64,000 nt of DNA from assembly GCA_963969395.1 (NCBI GenBank), contig OZ017795.1:21247063-21311062 (forward strand). The letters are read 5' to 3'. This DNA comes from Pseudoscleropodium purum. Its lineage: Eukaryota > Streptophyta > Bryopsida > Hypnales > Brachytheciaceae. This document shows, one piece after another, positions 1 to 10,859 of the stretch; within the stretch, counting starts at the first letter, position 1; each line of letters begins with the position of its first letter. A program made the translations under genes and the position numbers. A model generated the notes under the pieces. The model saw only the letters and a list, made by a program, of their open reading frames with translations, was not told the origin of the DNA and searched no databases.

Positions 1-145
1 CTCAACCTTGGGCCCATGTGTGAAGCGGCCCTAAAGGAGGGTGCTCCATTAGTCGGTTGCTCATGCTTTTTCCTTTTCTTTGGCAAATTGTCATTCTCCA
101 TTCTTGTCTTCTTGAGTTTTAAGTTCACAGCCAGCTTGGATAACA

Positions 146-308
146 TAAGGTAACTTTGCCTATGACAATCGAAAAGGAAGTCAACCCATTACAAGCACAA
201 TTGTGTATTAATGGTGTACATTCAAGTTCTTGAAATGTGCATCACTATAAATTTTTTGCTTGTGATGGGTTGGCCAGCATTTGGACTATCATAGACTAAT
301 TTACCTTA
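146..308. mobile_element. Foldback MITE, TAAGGTAA family, copy 1
   Basis: A 163-bp imperfect palindrome begins TAAGGTAACTTTGCCTATGA and ends with the reverse complement pattern (CATAGACTAATTTACCTTA). It matches, over its whole length and with almost the same size, the element at 34633-34794, including the inner motif CCCATTACAAGC / GCTTGTGATGGG. No coding capacity. No clear target-site duplication can be read at either copy, so the superfamily is unassigned. Confidence 0.7.
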
Positions 309-1500
309 TCTTTAGTCAAATTATTATAAACTGATGTTCTTGCTTGTGTGTCGGTTGGCTTCTTCTGTGGGGGGCTCCTGGTCAGAGGCTCGGCTTTGTA
401 TTTGAATCTTGCAATTAAATCTTTCATTTGCATTAAAAAGAAAAAAGAAAAAAATAAATCAGTGTAATTAACCATGCAAATCAAGGATACTTTATGTAAA
501 GAGCAATACCCGAGGATGAGGATATTTTGGAAAAAAAGGGGCAAACGAGGAATGCAAAGCCCAACAAGGAGGCCCTTTTTCCCTGAAATGTCCGATGACA
601 AGAGGCATTGCCTGACGTAAACCATAGGCATAAACCAACTCAATAGTTTGGGATTATAGAAAAAAAAATTGGATGAAAAATTTGTAATGCTTGATTGTGT
701 AGGTGAACTTGCATACTCGGACATAATGAGAATGCCAATCCTAATTGCGGCATAGAAGCCACTGGCAGAATGAATGGTTTATAGCACCTAGAGGGTGGGC
801 CATTCCCCTTAAGCTGATTGCACAAAATTTCAACCTTTTGTCTAATCTCGAGTGAGGATTTTAGGCCTTTTACACAACAAATTGGAACAAATTGGACCCT
901 ACACAATAAATTAGACTAGCCTCTCCACATAAGTTAACCCTAGAACGTCTTGATTCTTCTCTAGAATTGATGATTTGGAAAAAATCATTATAAAGTTCTA
1001 TTTGGAAGAATATTTTAGAATTGATATACAAAGGAAAGTTGTAGATTTTGAATTTTAGATTCCATCTATATGGTTAGATTCACCAATACTATCACCAATA
1101 TTTTTCTATAAATTTGGAAAGGAAATTTTCAACATTCCTTCAAAATTTGATTACAAGCAAAATACTATCATTTTTTGAGCAAAGCTTATTGGAATGGATT
1201 CAAAATGAGGTTCTCTTGACGTGGTGATTTTTCAAAAATTTTGTGTTCTTTACATCTAAGACCTCATTTTCGCTAATCTAGTTTTGAACTAGAGTCAATG
1301 CAATTTGACCACTTGACATACTTCCGCATTTGTAATTTTAGAAAAATTTGTATTCTAGTAATACCAAATCCAACCATCAAATAAGACAAGAACTTAATAA
1401 AATATCATCAAAAATTAGGATGACTTTCATCCTAACAGGAACGAGATAGAAACAAAAACTTCAATCTGTTCATTGTTCCAAAAATGGACGTCGGAGCGCT
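309..1500. other. Spacer, no gene seen
   Basis: This stretch is AT-rich and has no coding exon I can support. A 142-codon antisense frame at 296-724 has no recognisable domain and crosses the end of the MITE. An A-rich run near 435-455 could be the tail of an old retroposon, but no flanking duplication is visible. Confidence 0.5.
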
Positions 1501-1510
1501 CCAAGGTTAA

Positions 1511-1734
1511 CCCTTAAGCACACGGGCGTTCACTTTCTGGACGATGAACAGAGTGCTTCCAAGAGCTATGTAGTCCAACAAACTTTTCATTCATCCAATG
1601 TAATACTTGAATCTTGAAAAACCAAACCTTCCTTAATGACCAAATTCATGAAATTGCAGTAAATGATATTTCTCTAAAACAGATATAAGCCAAAATGTGC
1701 AAAAAATTTGAAAAAGGATTGAGGCATTAAGGGG
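1511..1734. mobile_element. Short TTAA-flanked element with CCCCTTAA ends
   Basis: A 224-bp segment lies between TTAA at 1507-1510 and TTAA at 1735-1738. Its ends are CCCTTAAGCAC on the left and GGCATTAAGGGG on the right, an imperfect inverted repeat. The same CCCCTTAAG end occurs at 5159. TTAA target duplications with CCC termini are the hallmark of piggyBac-type elements, so this may be a piggyBac-like MITE. With no transposase in view the assignment is an inference. Confidence 0.4.
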
Positions 1735-1922
1735 TTAAAGTGCCCCTTGATGACAGACTACTACTAATACCCTGATAATAACCGACTTTGTCTAGGTTAA
1801 GGTGGGTTGGTAGTGTATAAAATTGTGATTAATAGCCTGGTTAATATCTAATTAATAAATGTCCCATTTGCCAGCATCCAACATTTATGGTTAAAAGGAA
1901 AATGGTTTTTTATTTGGTGAAT

Positions 1923-3900
1923 TTACCGGAAGATTTGGTACCATGTACTTGGGCTCTCTTTGTGGTTGTATGGTTCTGAGTTCCAAGTCCTGTACTTAAA
2001 TTCTCGGGCTCCCCTGACAAAGTAAAGTGCAATGATCTCAACAATGTTTTTTATTTTCTTGAAACAAATGAAAGTATGAAACAAGATCTCAACAATTTGG
2101 AATTTCTTTTTGTTCTTGTCTGTCGCCCCACGAAGCCACTTGTGGCTGGTGGTTTTGTAAATTTTACCTTGGCGATGAAATCCCGTTCCATCTGTTTTAA
2201 AAAATAAAATAAATTGAAATTTGTAGGAAGAATTAAAAATTTTAATTTGATGAAAACCAGTGTGCATAAAAAAAACAGAGGAGGGTAGGAAGAATTAACT
2301 TAACATTCCCTCTTCAAACCTCACTCTACAAATTTGTTTTTCACATGTTAAGTTTTGGAAAAATGTTACAGTAATAGTTATATTAGTTTTCTAGTTGGTT
2401 AGAATATCATAGCAAAAATAATTGTAGACATGTGTTTAAAAAATTTCTAATCTAGTTGCTAGAAGAGTGAAGCATGGCAACATCTTTTAACCCCGAAAGG
2501 ACCAAACTACGTTTTTTGGCTACATAGAAATTTTGGGCAGGTGCATGTGATTAGAAATTTCCATATTTTTAGCCCAAATTTTAATAGAAGTGGAGACGAG
2601 GAATATCTTTCTTATGCACTAAATTTCATGACATTTGAAAATATGAGTCAAAAGTTATAGCCTAATATGTTACATTTTTCTAATAACTGAATAGTTTGAG
2701 AAAAAAAATTTAAATCATTTTATTTTGAAAAAAAAATTATTGAAATTGGTTTTCTAAAGTTATATGTACATGGAAAGCTTTGAATCATTCCATTTTGATC
2801 AATGAGTCAAAAGTTACAAGGATTTTTTGTTTGCAAACAGTTATAGATTTTCTACTCTAAAATAAACTTTGAAATTCTATATCTTATCCAATTTTCAATA
2901 GTTTTTAAAAAAAAAACATGGTATGTAGATTGTTTATTACAACATTTCAACCACTAGGATTGACATTTTTCAATTCCATAACTAAATTTTTAATAATTTA
3001 TAATTTTGAATCAGTCTTTACTACCACCAAGACTACTACCTACTTACTATTTTTTTTCAATATGTTGTATAATTCCAAATGATGTGAAAATTTTCAAGCA
3101 TGTACCCAACTTTTATAGGAATAATAATTCAAAGAAGTACCACCATTTTGATCATTTTTTCAGAGAAAAGGTAGCTTGTGAAGTGCAATTGCTCTACTTT
3201 TTGCAAGGTCTAAAAAATGATTTTAGTGAATTTGAATGTTTATATTCTGCAATCCACGAGGTGGAAATGTCTAAAATTTTTACCATATGTTTTTTATACT
3301 ACATACTACAAGATCCTACAATTACATATGTCAAAATAAATTCAAAAATTTGGTACTTGTACTAAAAATGGCAATTTTTGAGAGTTTCCAGTAAAAACAA
3401 AGTTATGGAACTTTAGGGGTTAACCAAAATATCTTTATAAATTAAATAATTTCAAAAGTAAATCAATTATACTACAATTATGTTTTATTTGGGTTTGTTT
3501 TTTTGTCCTTGTCCTATAAATGTTCAAAGCATCATGTTTTGGTGTTAACTAAACTTTGAAGTTAAAATAAAATCTTACCAGAGTATTATTTAAAACTTTT
3601 TTTTTATTGTTGAATATCCTTTAAAGTCTATTTTGAGCACCACAAAATTTAATTATTTTAAAAAGATTTTTGATTTTTCTATGGGGGATTTTGTATAAAG
3701 GTATCCATTGCAAGTCTTGATTTTTTAGTATTAAAGGCTCGTAGAGATGAGCTTCAAGTACACTAAGTCTTGAAAAAAAAATCACATTGGAAATTCATTA
3801 AATTTTTTGGTAGACTCAATTGTAATTGTACACTTTAAACTAAATAATATGTTTTTTTGGTCTTTGTAAAGCTTCATCAAATAAGAATGAAAGAAATCAA
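1923..3900. repeat. Long dispersed repeat, copy A
   Basis: This region is alignable by eye, with divergence, to 10860-12500 in the same orientation. Shared landmarks in order are a GGTACCATG/GGCACCATG block, a TTTCTTGAAACAAATGAAA-like block, CTACAAATTTGT, GAGTGAAGCATG, a TCTACTCTAAAATA block, and a TTGTATAATTCCAAATGAT block near 3064. Part of it (2491-3419) recurs inverted at 5159-6098. It contains only short unlinked frames, so it is a non-coding remnant of a transposable element. Confidence 0.65.
2491..3419. mobile_element. ~0.93-kb element with CCCC ends and TTAA flanks, copy A
   Basis: This segment lies between TTAA at 2487-2490 and TTAA at 3420-3423. Its ends are CCCCGAAAGGACC on the left and CTTTAGGGG on the right, an inverted repeat of CCCC(G/T)AAAG. 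An inverted relative of nearly equal length lies at 5159-6098. The similarity to 11215-12306 continues outside the TTAA, so it may be an old insertion carried inside a larger repeat. No transposase frame is present. Confidence 0.45.
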
Positions 3901-3930
3901 ATATAGATTATGATTGATAATTACAACTTA

Positions 3931-3956
3931 GGGGGGAGGGGGGGGGGGGGGGGGAG
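3931..3956 (+). repeat. Near-pure G tract
   Basis: A 26-nt purine run of G broken by two A residues interrupts an otherwise AT-rich repeat. Related copies of the surrounding repeat near 5025, 6842 and 10062 have ordinary sequence here. The run could form a G-quadruplex. Its exact length may be unreliable in an assembly. Confidence 0.85.
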
Positions 3957-4059
3957 GTTACAATTCAAATTAATAAATATTTATTCATCAAAGGGCCTAT
4001 TTCAAGCTATAAAGATCAAATGTGAGTGACTCTTTAATAGTCAACATCCCTCACTAGAC

Positions 4060-4510
4060 TACTTCCCTTTAAAAACATTACCTTTGATAGCAATTCCATC
4101 ACTCTCATTTTGTATAAGCTACATATAAGTTATGAGTCATGTACAAACATTAAATTTGGTAGTAATTCTATCACTTTCATTAGGTAGAAATTGCGTGCAA
4201 ATTATGGGTCCTTTAAAGACATTAACTTTTGTAGCAATTCTATTACTCATTTTGCAAAAGTTGCGTATAAGTTACGGGTCCTTCTAAGGACAATACCTTT
4301 GGTAGCAATTCTATCACTTTCATTTTGTAGAAGTTCTATACAAGTTATGGGCCTTTAAAGGAACTACCTTTAGTAGCAACTCTATCACTTATATTTTTAA
4401 ATATAAAAGTTGCATACAAGTTATGTGTCCTTTAAAGAAATAAACTTTGGTAGAAATTCTATCACTTTCATTTTGTAGAAGTTGAGTGTAAGTTATATTT
4501 CCACTTGATC
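4060..4510 (+). repeat. Degenerate ~72-bp tandem array, main block
   Basis: At least six diverged units share the core GTAGCAATTCTATCACT-CTCATTTTGTAGAAGTTGC...AAGTTATGGGTCCTTTAAAG. The core motif starts near 4158, 4229, 4302, 4373 and 4450, giving a period of about 72 bp. Further units occur at 5060-5160, 6105-6310, 6890-7100, 7650-7990 and 10165-10250. No gene overlaps it; open frames across it arise from the repeat itself. Confidence 0.75.
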
Positions 4511-5150
4511 ATATTGCATGAGCCCTAAATCCAATCCCAACTTATTTAGATTTAGAGCCCAATCCTCCAATCACCCTCTAGCTACAATAGATTTTAACAA
4601 ACAATGTCTGAACCTCAAGAAACAATAAGGAAAATAATATTTTGAAGAACTTATAATATTAATAATAATATTAATTTTTTCAATTAATTTTTTCCCAAAA
4701 TATTCATTTTTTGTGACACTAACTTTGAGCCCTCATTAATAAGGTGAAAGTACCTAATTAGTCTTTTTTTTTGGTATGGTCAATTCTATTTTTAACAATA
4801 ATAAATTACCTCTCAATTGTTGGGTGCATCAAATTTTAACGTCTTGAATTCTACTTTCAAAAATTAGTCTTAGAACTTGTTTGCAACAATACAATGTAAT
4901 TTTTTTTTCAATCCAATTGTACTCTTTGAGCAAAATAATATGATTTTTTGGTCTTATAAGAGCTTCAATATTTACATTGCTAATCCAATAAAAATGAGAG
5001 AAATTAAATATCGGTATTTACAACTTCTTTTTGCCCGCGGCATCAATTCAATTTAATAAGTTACGGGTCCTTTAAGAACATTACCTTTTGTAGCAATTAC
5101 GACTTGTCACTTTTATTTTCATTTTGAAGAAGCAACACACAAATTACAAT
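4511..5150. repeat. Inter-array spacer repeat
   Basis: This non-coding stretch carries blocks that recur in order around 6540-6850, 7320-7620 and, inverted, 9660-9910. Typical landmarks are GCCCTCATTAATAAGGTGAA, GGTCAATTCTATTTTTAAC, TCTTGAATTCTAC and AAATAATATG. Together with the 72-bp array it forms a higher-order unit of roughly 0.8-1 kb. Confidence 0.55.
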
Positions 5151-5158
5151 TCCTTTAA

Positions 5159-6098
5159 CCCCTTAAGTTTTCTGATCATGTTTTAACCAAAAATGTCCCC
5201 AAACTGCCATTTCTTGGACAAGTACCAAATTTTAGGAACTTTTTTTCTTTTTTGACAAATGTAGCCACATGATCTTGTATTAGACTAGTTAGAAAAGGCA
5301 TGGAAAAAATATCCAAGAATTCCATTGTGTGGATTGGTAAATATTAGCATTCTAATATACAGAACTCCTTTTTTTGACCTGCAAAAAACAAGGCAGCAAC
5401 ACTTTACAAACTCACTTTTCTATGAAAAAATGTCCAAAATGGTGTTGCTTCTTTGGTTTCATTTTCCTAGACAAGTTGCCTGCATGCATGAAAAATTTCA
5501 CATCATTTGGAATTGTATAATATATTAGAAAAAAATAGTAAGTAGGTAGTAGCCTCGATAGTAGTAGAGAATGATTCAAAATACTAAATTATTAAGAATT
5601 TTGTTATGGAATTATAAAAACACCAATCCTAGTGGTTGAAATGTTGTAATAAACAACATACATTCTTTGATTTTTTTTTTCAAAAATACTGAAAATTGAA
5701 TAAGATAAAAGACTTCAAAGTTTATTTTAAAGTAGAAAACCTATAATTGCCTACAAACAAAAAATTCTCATAACTTTTGATTCATTGATCAAAATAGAAT
5801 GATTCAAAGCTTTCTATGCATATGAAATTGCAAGAAATTATTTTCAAATTTTTATTTCTAAAAAAAGCGATTTTTTCTATTCTATCCAAATTGCCCAGCT
5901 ACAAAAAAGAGTAACATTTTAGGTCATAACTTTTGATTGTAGTATTTAAATGTCATGAAATTTAGCTCACACAATAAAATAAAAAATATACTACCCACTT
6001 TCTATTAAAGCTTGGGACAAACATATGCTAATTGGCAATCACAACAGTGTGTCCAAAATTGCTATGATGCCTAAATCATCAAATTGATCCTTTAGGGA
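5159..6098 (-). mobile_element. ~0.94-kb element with CCCC ends, inverted copy B
   Basis: This is the reverse-orientation relative of 2491-3419. It starts TTAA-CCCCTTAAGTTTTC at 5155 and ends CTTTAGGGATAAA near 6100. Read on the minus strand it contains the block GTAGGCAATTATAGGTTTTC (minus strand of 5736-5755). That is the unoccupied version of the site where the hAT element sits at 11483. Short frames inside show no protein similarity. Confidence 0.5.
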
Positions 6099-8440
6099 TA
6101 AAAAACAATACCTTTGGTACCAATTCTATGATTTTCATCATGCATAAGTTACAATTCTTTTTAAGGCATACCATGGTAGTAATTCCATAACACTCATTTA
6201 ATAGAAATTGCATAGAAGTTACAAGTCCTTTAAAGGCGGCACTACCTTTGGTACAAATTCCATCATTCTCTCACGTTGCAAAAGTTGCACATAAATCACG
6301 TTTCTACTTGATCTTATTTGCACTTGCCCTAAATCCAATCTCAAATTTAGATTTAAAACCAAATCCACTAGTCACCTTCTTTCTACCATAGTTTTTAATA
6401 AACGGTATATAGAATCCCAAGTAAGAATAAGGAGAATAACATTTTGAAGAACTTACAATTAGTAATATTAATATTAGTATTTTATACTCAATTTTTCCCA
6501 ATTTTTTTTTGTCGTGATACTAGTTTTGTAGGAGATACTAATTTTGAGCCCTCACTAATAAGGTAAATACACTTGATTAGTCTTTTTTAGATGTGGCTAG
6601 TTCTATTTTTAACAATAATGTATTACCTCTCATTTGCAAGGTGCATTACATTTTATTGTCTTGAATTCTACTCTCAATAATGTATCATTATCTTAGAACT
6701 TAATCTCAATAATACACAAAAAATTATTTTTCAATCTAATTGTACTCTCTGAGCAAAATAATATGATTTTTTGGTCTTTGAAAAGTTTTTTTATATTGCT
6801 AATCACATAAGAATGGAAGAAATTTAACTATCAATATTTACAACCTCTTTTGTGGAGATCAACTCAATTTAATAAATTATGGGTTCTTTTAAGACATTAC
6901 CTTGGGTAGTAATTGTATCACTCTCATTTTGTAGAAGTAGCATATAAGTTAATAGGCCTTTAAAATCATTACCTTTGAGTGCAATTCTATCATTCTCATT
7001 TTGCAAAAGTTGCATATAAGTTACTGGTTTTTTTAAGACATTACCTTTAGTAGAGATTCTAGCACTCTCATTTTAGAAAAGTTGTGTACAAGTTATTTTT
7101 CTACTTGATCTTATTTACACCTACTTCAAATCCAATCTCAAATTTAGATTTAGATTTTAATCTCCATCAATTACACTCTTTGAGAATAATTTTCATAAAT
7201 AGTGTGAGAAATTCCAAAGAACTCTAAGATAAAAAATTCATTTGAAGAACTTACAATTTTTGTATTGAATTTTCAATTTAAAAAAAATTTGTAGTGACAC
7301 TATTTTTGAAACCTCATTACTAAAGTGAATGCCTTGGTGAATGCACCTCATTAGTCTTTTGTGGATATGGTGAATTTTTTTCACAATATTGTATTAGTCC
7401 ACATTTGTGGGGTGCATTAGATTTTATTATCCTAAATTCTACTTTGAAGAATGTATCATTAATCTTAGAAATTGTTCAAATTACTATAAAGTAATTCTTT
7501 TCAATCTAATTGTATACCTTGAGTAAAATAATATGTATTTTTGTTTTGTAAAGCTTCTTTAAATTACTAATCAAATAAGAGAGAGAAATCAAATATCAAT
7601 ATCTAGAATTTCTTTTGAATGGGGATCAACTCAAATTAATAAGTTATAGGGTTTATTTTTGGTTGCAATTTTATCACTCTTATTTTGTAGAAGTTGGACA
7701 CAAGGCACAAGGCCTTTAAAGATAGTATCCTTGGTAGTATTTCTATTACTCTCATTTTGCAAAAATTGCACACAAGTTGTGGGTCATTTAAAGAGAATAG
7801 CCTTGATAGCAATTCTATCTCTCTCATTTTGTAGAACTTGCATACAAGTTATAGGTCCTTTAAAGACATTATCTATGATAAGAATTTCAATTATTCTCAT
7901 TATGCAAAATTCATGTACAAGTTGCGTTCCTTTAAGACATTCCTATGGTAGAAATCCTATCACCCTCATTTTACAAAAGTTGTAGACAAGTTATGCTTCC
8001 ACTTGATCATATCCTAAATCCAATCCATCAATCATTGTCTTCCTACACTAAGTGAAGAAATCCCAAGGAACAATATGAAGAAAAATCTTTTGAAGAATTT
8101 ACAAGTGAAGTCCATAGAATGAAAAAAACAAGGGTTCTAATAAACCTAGTTTTAATTCTCTTGTGCAAAAAAAGAAGAAGCAAACTACATTAACATTATA
8201 ACCACACAACAATCTAAAAGTATATAGTGGACGGTAGAGAATCTTTCTAGATAAGACTAGAAGTTCAAATGTTCATCCTTAGAATTGTGTGTGAAAAAGG
8301 AGATTTCACAAAATAGCTTGACCTCCAATGGGCGTCCTTGGATTTTTTTTAAACAAAGGCTTTACACTATTATTTCCAAAAGACAATTTCCACAGTTGCT
8401 TGCCCAACATAGAAAAAGTTAGTCACTAAATTAGTAACTC
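6099..8440. repeat. Degenerate repeat array continued
   Basis: More ~72-bp units (6105-6310, 6890-7100, 7650-7990) alternate with copies of the inter-array spacer. The 108-codon frame at 7659-7985 and the 63-codon antisense frame at 7636-7827 lie wholly within the units and repeat the same peptide pattern, so they are repeat artefacts. A block at 8200-8420 recurs at 10440-10670 and in the foldback at 63451-63914. Confidence 0.65.
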
Positions 8441-8454
8441 TTGCCCAACTTCTG

Positions 8455-8790
8455 CAATATGAAAGTGATAGAATTTGTACCAAAGGTATTGTCTTTAAAG
8501 GACTTGTAATTTATACAATACTTTGCAAAATGAGAGTGATGGAATTGCTGTGAAAAGTACTTGAACTAGAGCTTGTGTGCAACTCCTCAAAAATGAAGGT
8601 ATTAGAATTGGTACCAAAAACACTGGCTTAAAAGATTGTGTAACTTGTATGCAATTTCTTGGAAATGAGAGTGATAGGATTGGTACCAAAGGTACAATCT
8701 TAAAAAGCCACGTAACTTGTGTGCAACATCAACAAAATGAAAGTGATAGAATTGCTACCAAAAATGATCTTGGAAAAATGTGTAACTTAT
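8455..8790 (-). repeat. Inverted block of ~72-bp repeats
   Basis: Four diverged units lie in the opposite orientation to the array at 4-8 kb (for example AAATGAGAGTGATAGGATTGG near 8664 and TGAAAGTGATAGAATTGCTA near 8738). They overlap two antiparallel open frames that are by-products of the repeat. Confidence 0.65.
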
Positions 8791-10850
8791 TAATTTGAGT
8801 TGATTCCTCAAATGAAGTTGTAGAGCTGATATTTGATTTTTTTTGTTCTTATTGGATTTAATTATATTTTTTCAATTTTAAATGAATGTATAGGTAGGCT
8901 TTAGGTAAGAAGTAAGTGGCCAAGGTTAGGCACTTTCAAATTTATTTTTGGTACAAATTTTGGCTTCAAGCTGGGAATTGGAGTGAATTGTATAGTATCA
9001 AAACAAAACTTGAAAAAGACATCTTTGGCAATTCAAGCTCTTGGATTGGTGCAAAATAAGACGATCAGATTTTGAACACTAGTAAAAAATGGGAGATAAC
9101 TAAATTCGGACTCATAAAATTTGCTATAAATAATGCATAATTGCTTGAGTCAACATTTGTAAGATGCCTAAAAGTCCTTACTTATTAAACAACCATGGCA
9201 TACGTATGTCAAAATACATCAAGAAATATACAAGTACATCAAGAGATTCTCTTAACACAAGGCCATGCTTATCAAAGTCTTAATCACGCCATCTATAGCA
9301 ATAAGTAGGGCAACAATTATTTTAGTAGTGGTACATCCTTGATGTTTTATGATTATGACACCTAGCAATACAACGAAGGTACTTGCGTATACGTGGCTAT
9401 AGTTTATATCCATATCTCCAACTTTGTTATACTTTACACAATTGCCGATGAAAAGTTGTTGAATCAACATCTAGACTAGGTGCAACAAGGTAGCAAACCC
9501 TAGTAATCATAGTCGAGGCAATGGTTGGTAAGGTGTGTATCAAGATTTAAAACTGGCTTTTCAAACTATTTAACCTCCAAATTTTTTTTAAGGGCTTGGT
9601 GCAAAAGATAATTTTTTGGTGCCATTAGTCTTTTTATTGTCTAAAAAGCATTGATTAGCAATATAAAAAAGCTTTACAAAGACTTGAAAAACATATTATT
9701 TGCTCAAGGTGTACAATTAGATTTAAGAAAAAATTATCTTATACAATTATGAACAAGTTTTGAGATTAATGATACAATCTTGAAAGTGGAATTTAACATG
9801 TTAAAATTTATGCATCTCACAAATGAGATCTAATATATTATTATGAAAAATAGAATTGACCATATCCATAGAAGACTTATGAGGTGCATTCACCTCATTA
9901 ATGACGCCTTGAATATAGAGTCAACAACAACATCGGTGTCATGACAAATTAATTTTTTGTCAACCTTGAGCTAAATAATATGTTTTTTTAGTCTTTGTAA
10001 AGGTTTCTTACATTGCTCATCAAATAAAAACAAGATAAATTAAATACTAGTAACTATCACTTCTTTTTGGAAGGTCAACTCAAATTAATAAGTGTTTATG
10101 CATCAAAGGTCCCATTTCAAGCCAAAAAGATCAAATGTTAGTGACTTCTTGGTAGTCAATACCCCTCATTATACAATAACCTTTAAAGACATGACCTTTG
10201 GTAGCAATTCTATCATTCTCATTTTGTAGAAATTGCCTACAGGTTACATTTCCACTTGATAAGTTCCAAACCTAATTCCAAATTTAGATTTGAACCCAAA
10301 TTTACCAGTCACCTTCTTCCTCCAATATATTTTGAGAAACAATGAGTGGAATCTTGAAGAATAACAAGGAAAAAATAAAAGTTTCAATAAACCCAACTTC
10401 AATTTTCTTATGCAAAGAAAAAAATAAGCAAGCTATATTAATCTTATAACAACACACCAACCTAATAGGATATGATGGATGGGCATATAATCCTTCTATG
10501 TTAGATTATAAGTGCAAATGTTTATCCTTGGAATTTTATGTGAAAATGGGAGGTCTTGTACAATAGCTTGTCCTCCTATGAGCACTTTTGGATTTTTTTT
10601 AAAGCAAAGGATTCACACAATCCTAAAAAAAAGATGATTTGCATGGTCACCAACCCAACTTCCCAAAGTTAAGAAAGAGAGTTCAGTAGAACTTATGTTA
10701 GTGCATCCTCTTTGGAAATAATTGCCAAGTATGTAGACAATAGGTGAATTCAATTTCAAGTGAGTGGATCCCATAGTAATACACCATATTCAAAATAAGA
10801 GAAACACTCCAAGAGACTTAAATAAATCTAATATAGCTCTCTATGTGCAT
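8791..10850. other. Spacer with inverted and direct repeat fragments
   Basis: I see no gene. 9655-9910 is the inter-array spacer in reverse orientation (CTTTACAAAGACTTG, GAATTGACCATATCC, GAGGTGCATTCACC). 9960-10260 returns to the forward orientation with one 72-bp unit, and 10440-10670 matches 8200-8420. The 72-codon minus-strand frame at 9252-9470 has a hydrophobic stretch but no recognisable family. Confidence 0.5.
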
Positions 10851-10859
10851 ATGTAACCA

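Noticed and set aside
296..724. 142-codon minus-strand ORF
   Set aside because: AT-rich, no recognisable domain, overlaps the end of a MITE, with no splice partners.
4060..4510. CRISPR-like spaced repeats
   Set aside because: The units are diverged, contiguous and not separated by unique spacers, and the genome is clearly eukaryotic.
7636..7985. Overlapping ORFs of 63 and 108 codons
   Set aside because: They follow the ~72-bp repeat period on both strands and repeat the same peptide pattern.
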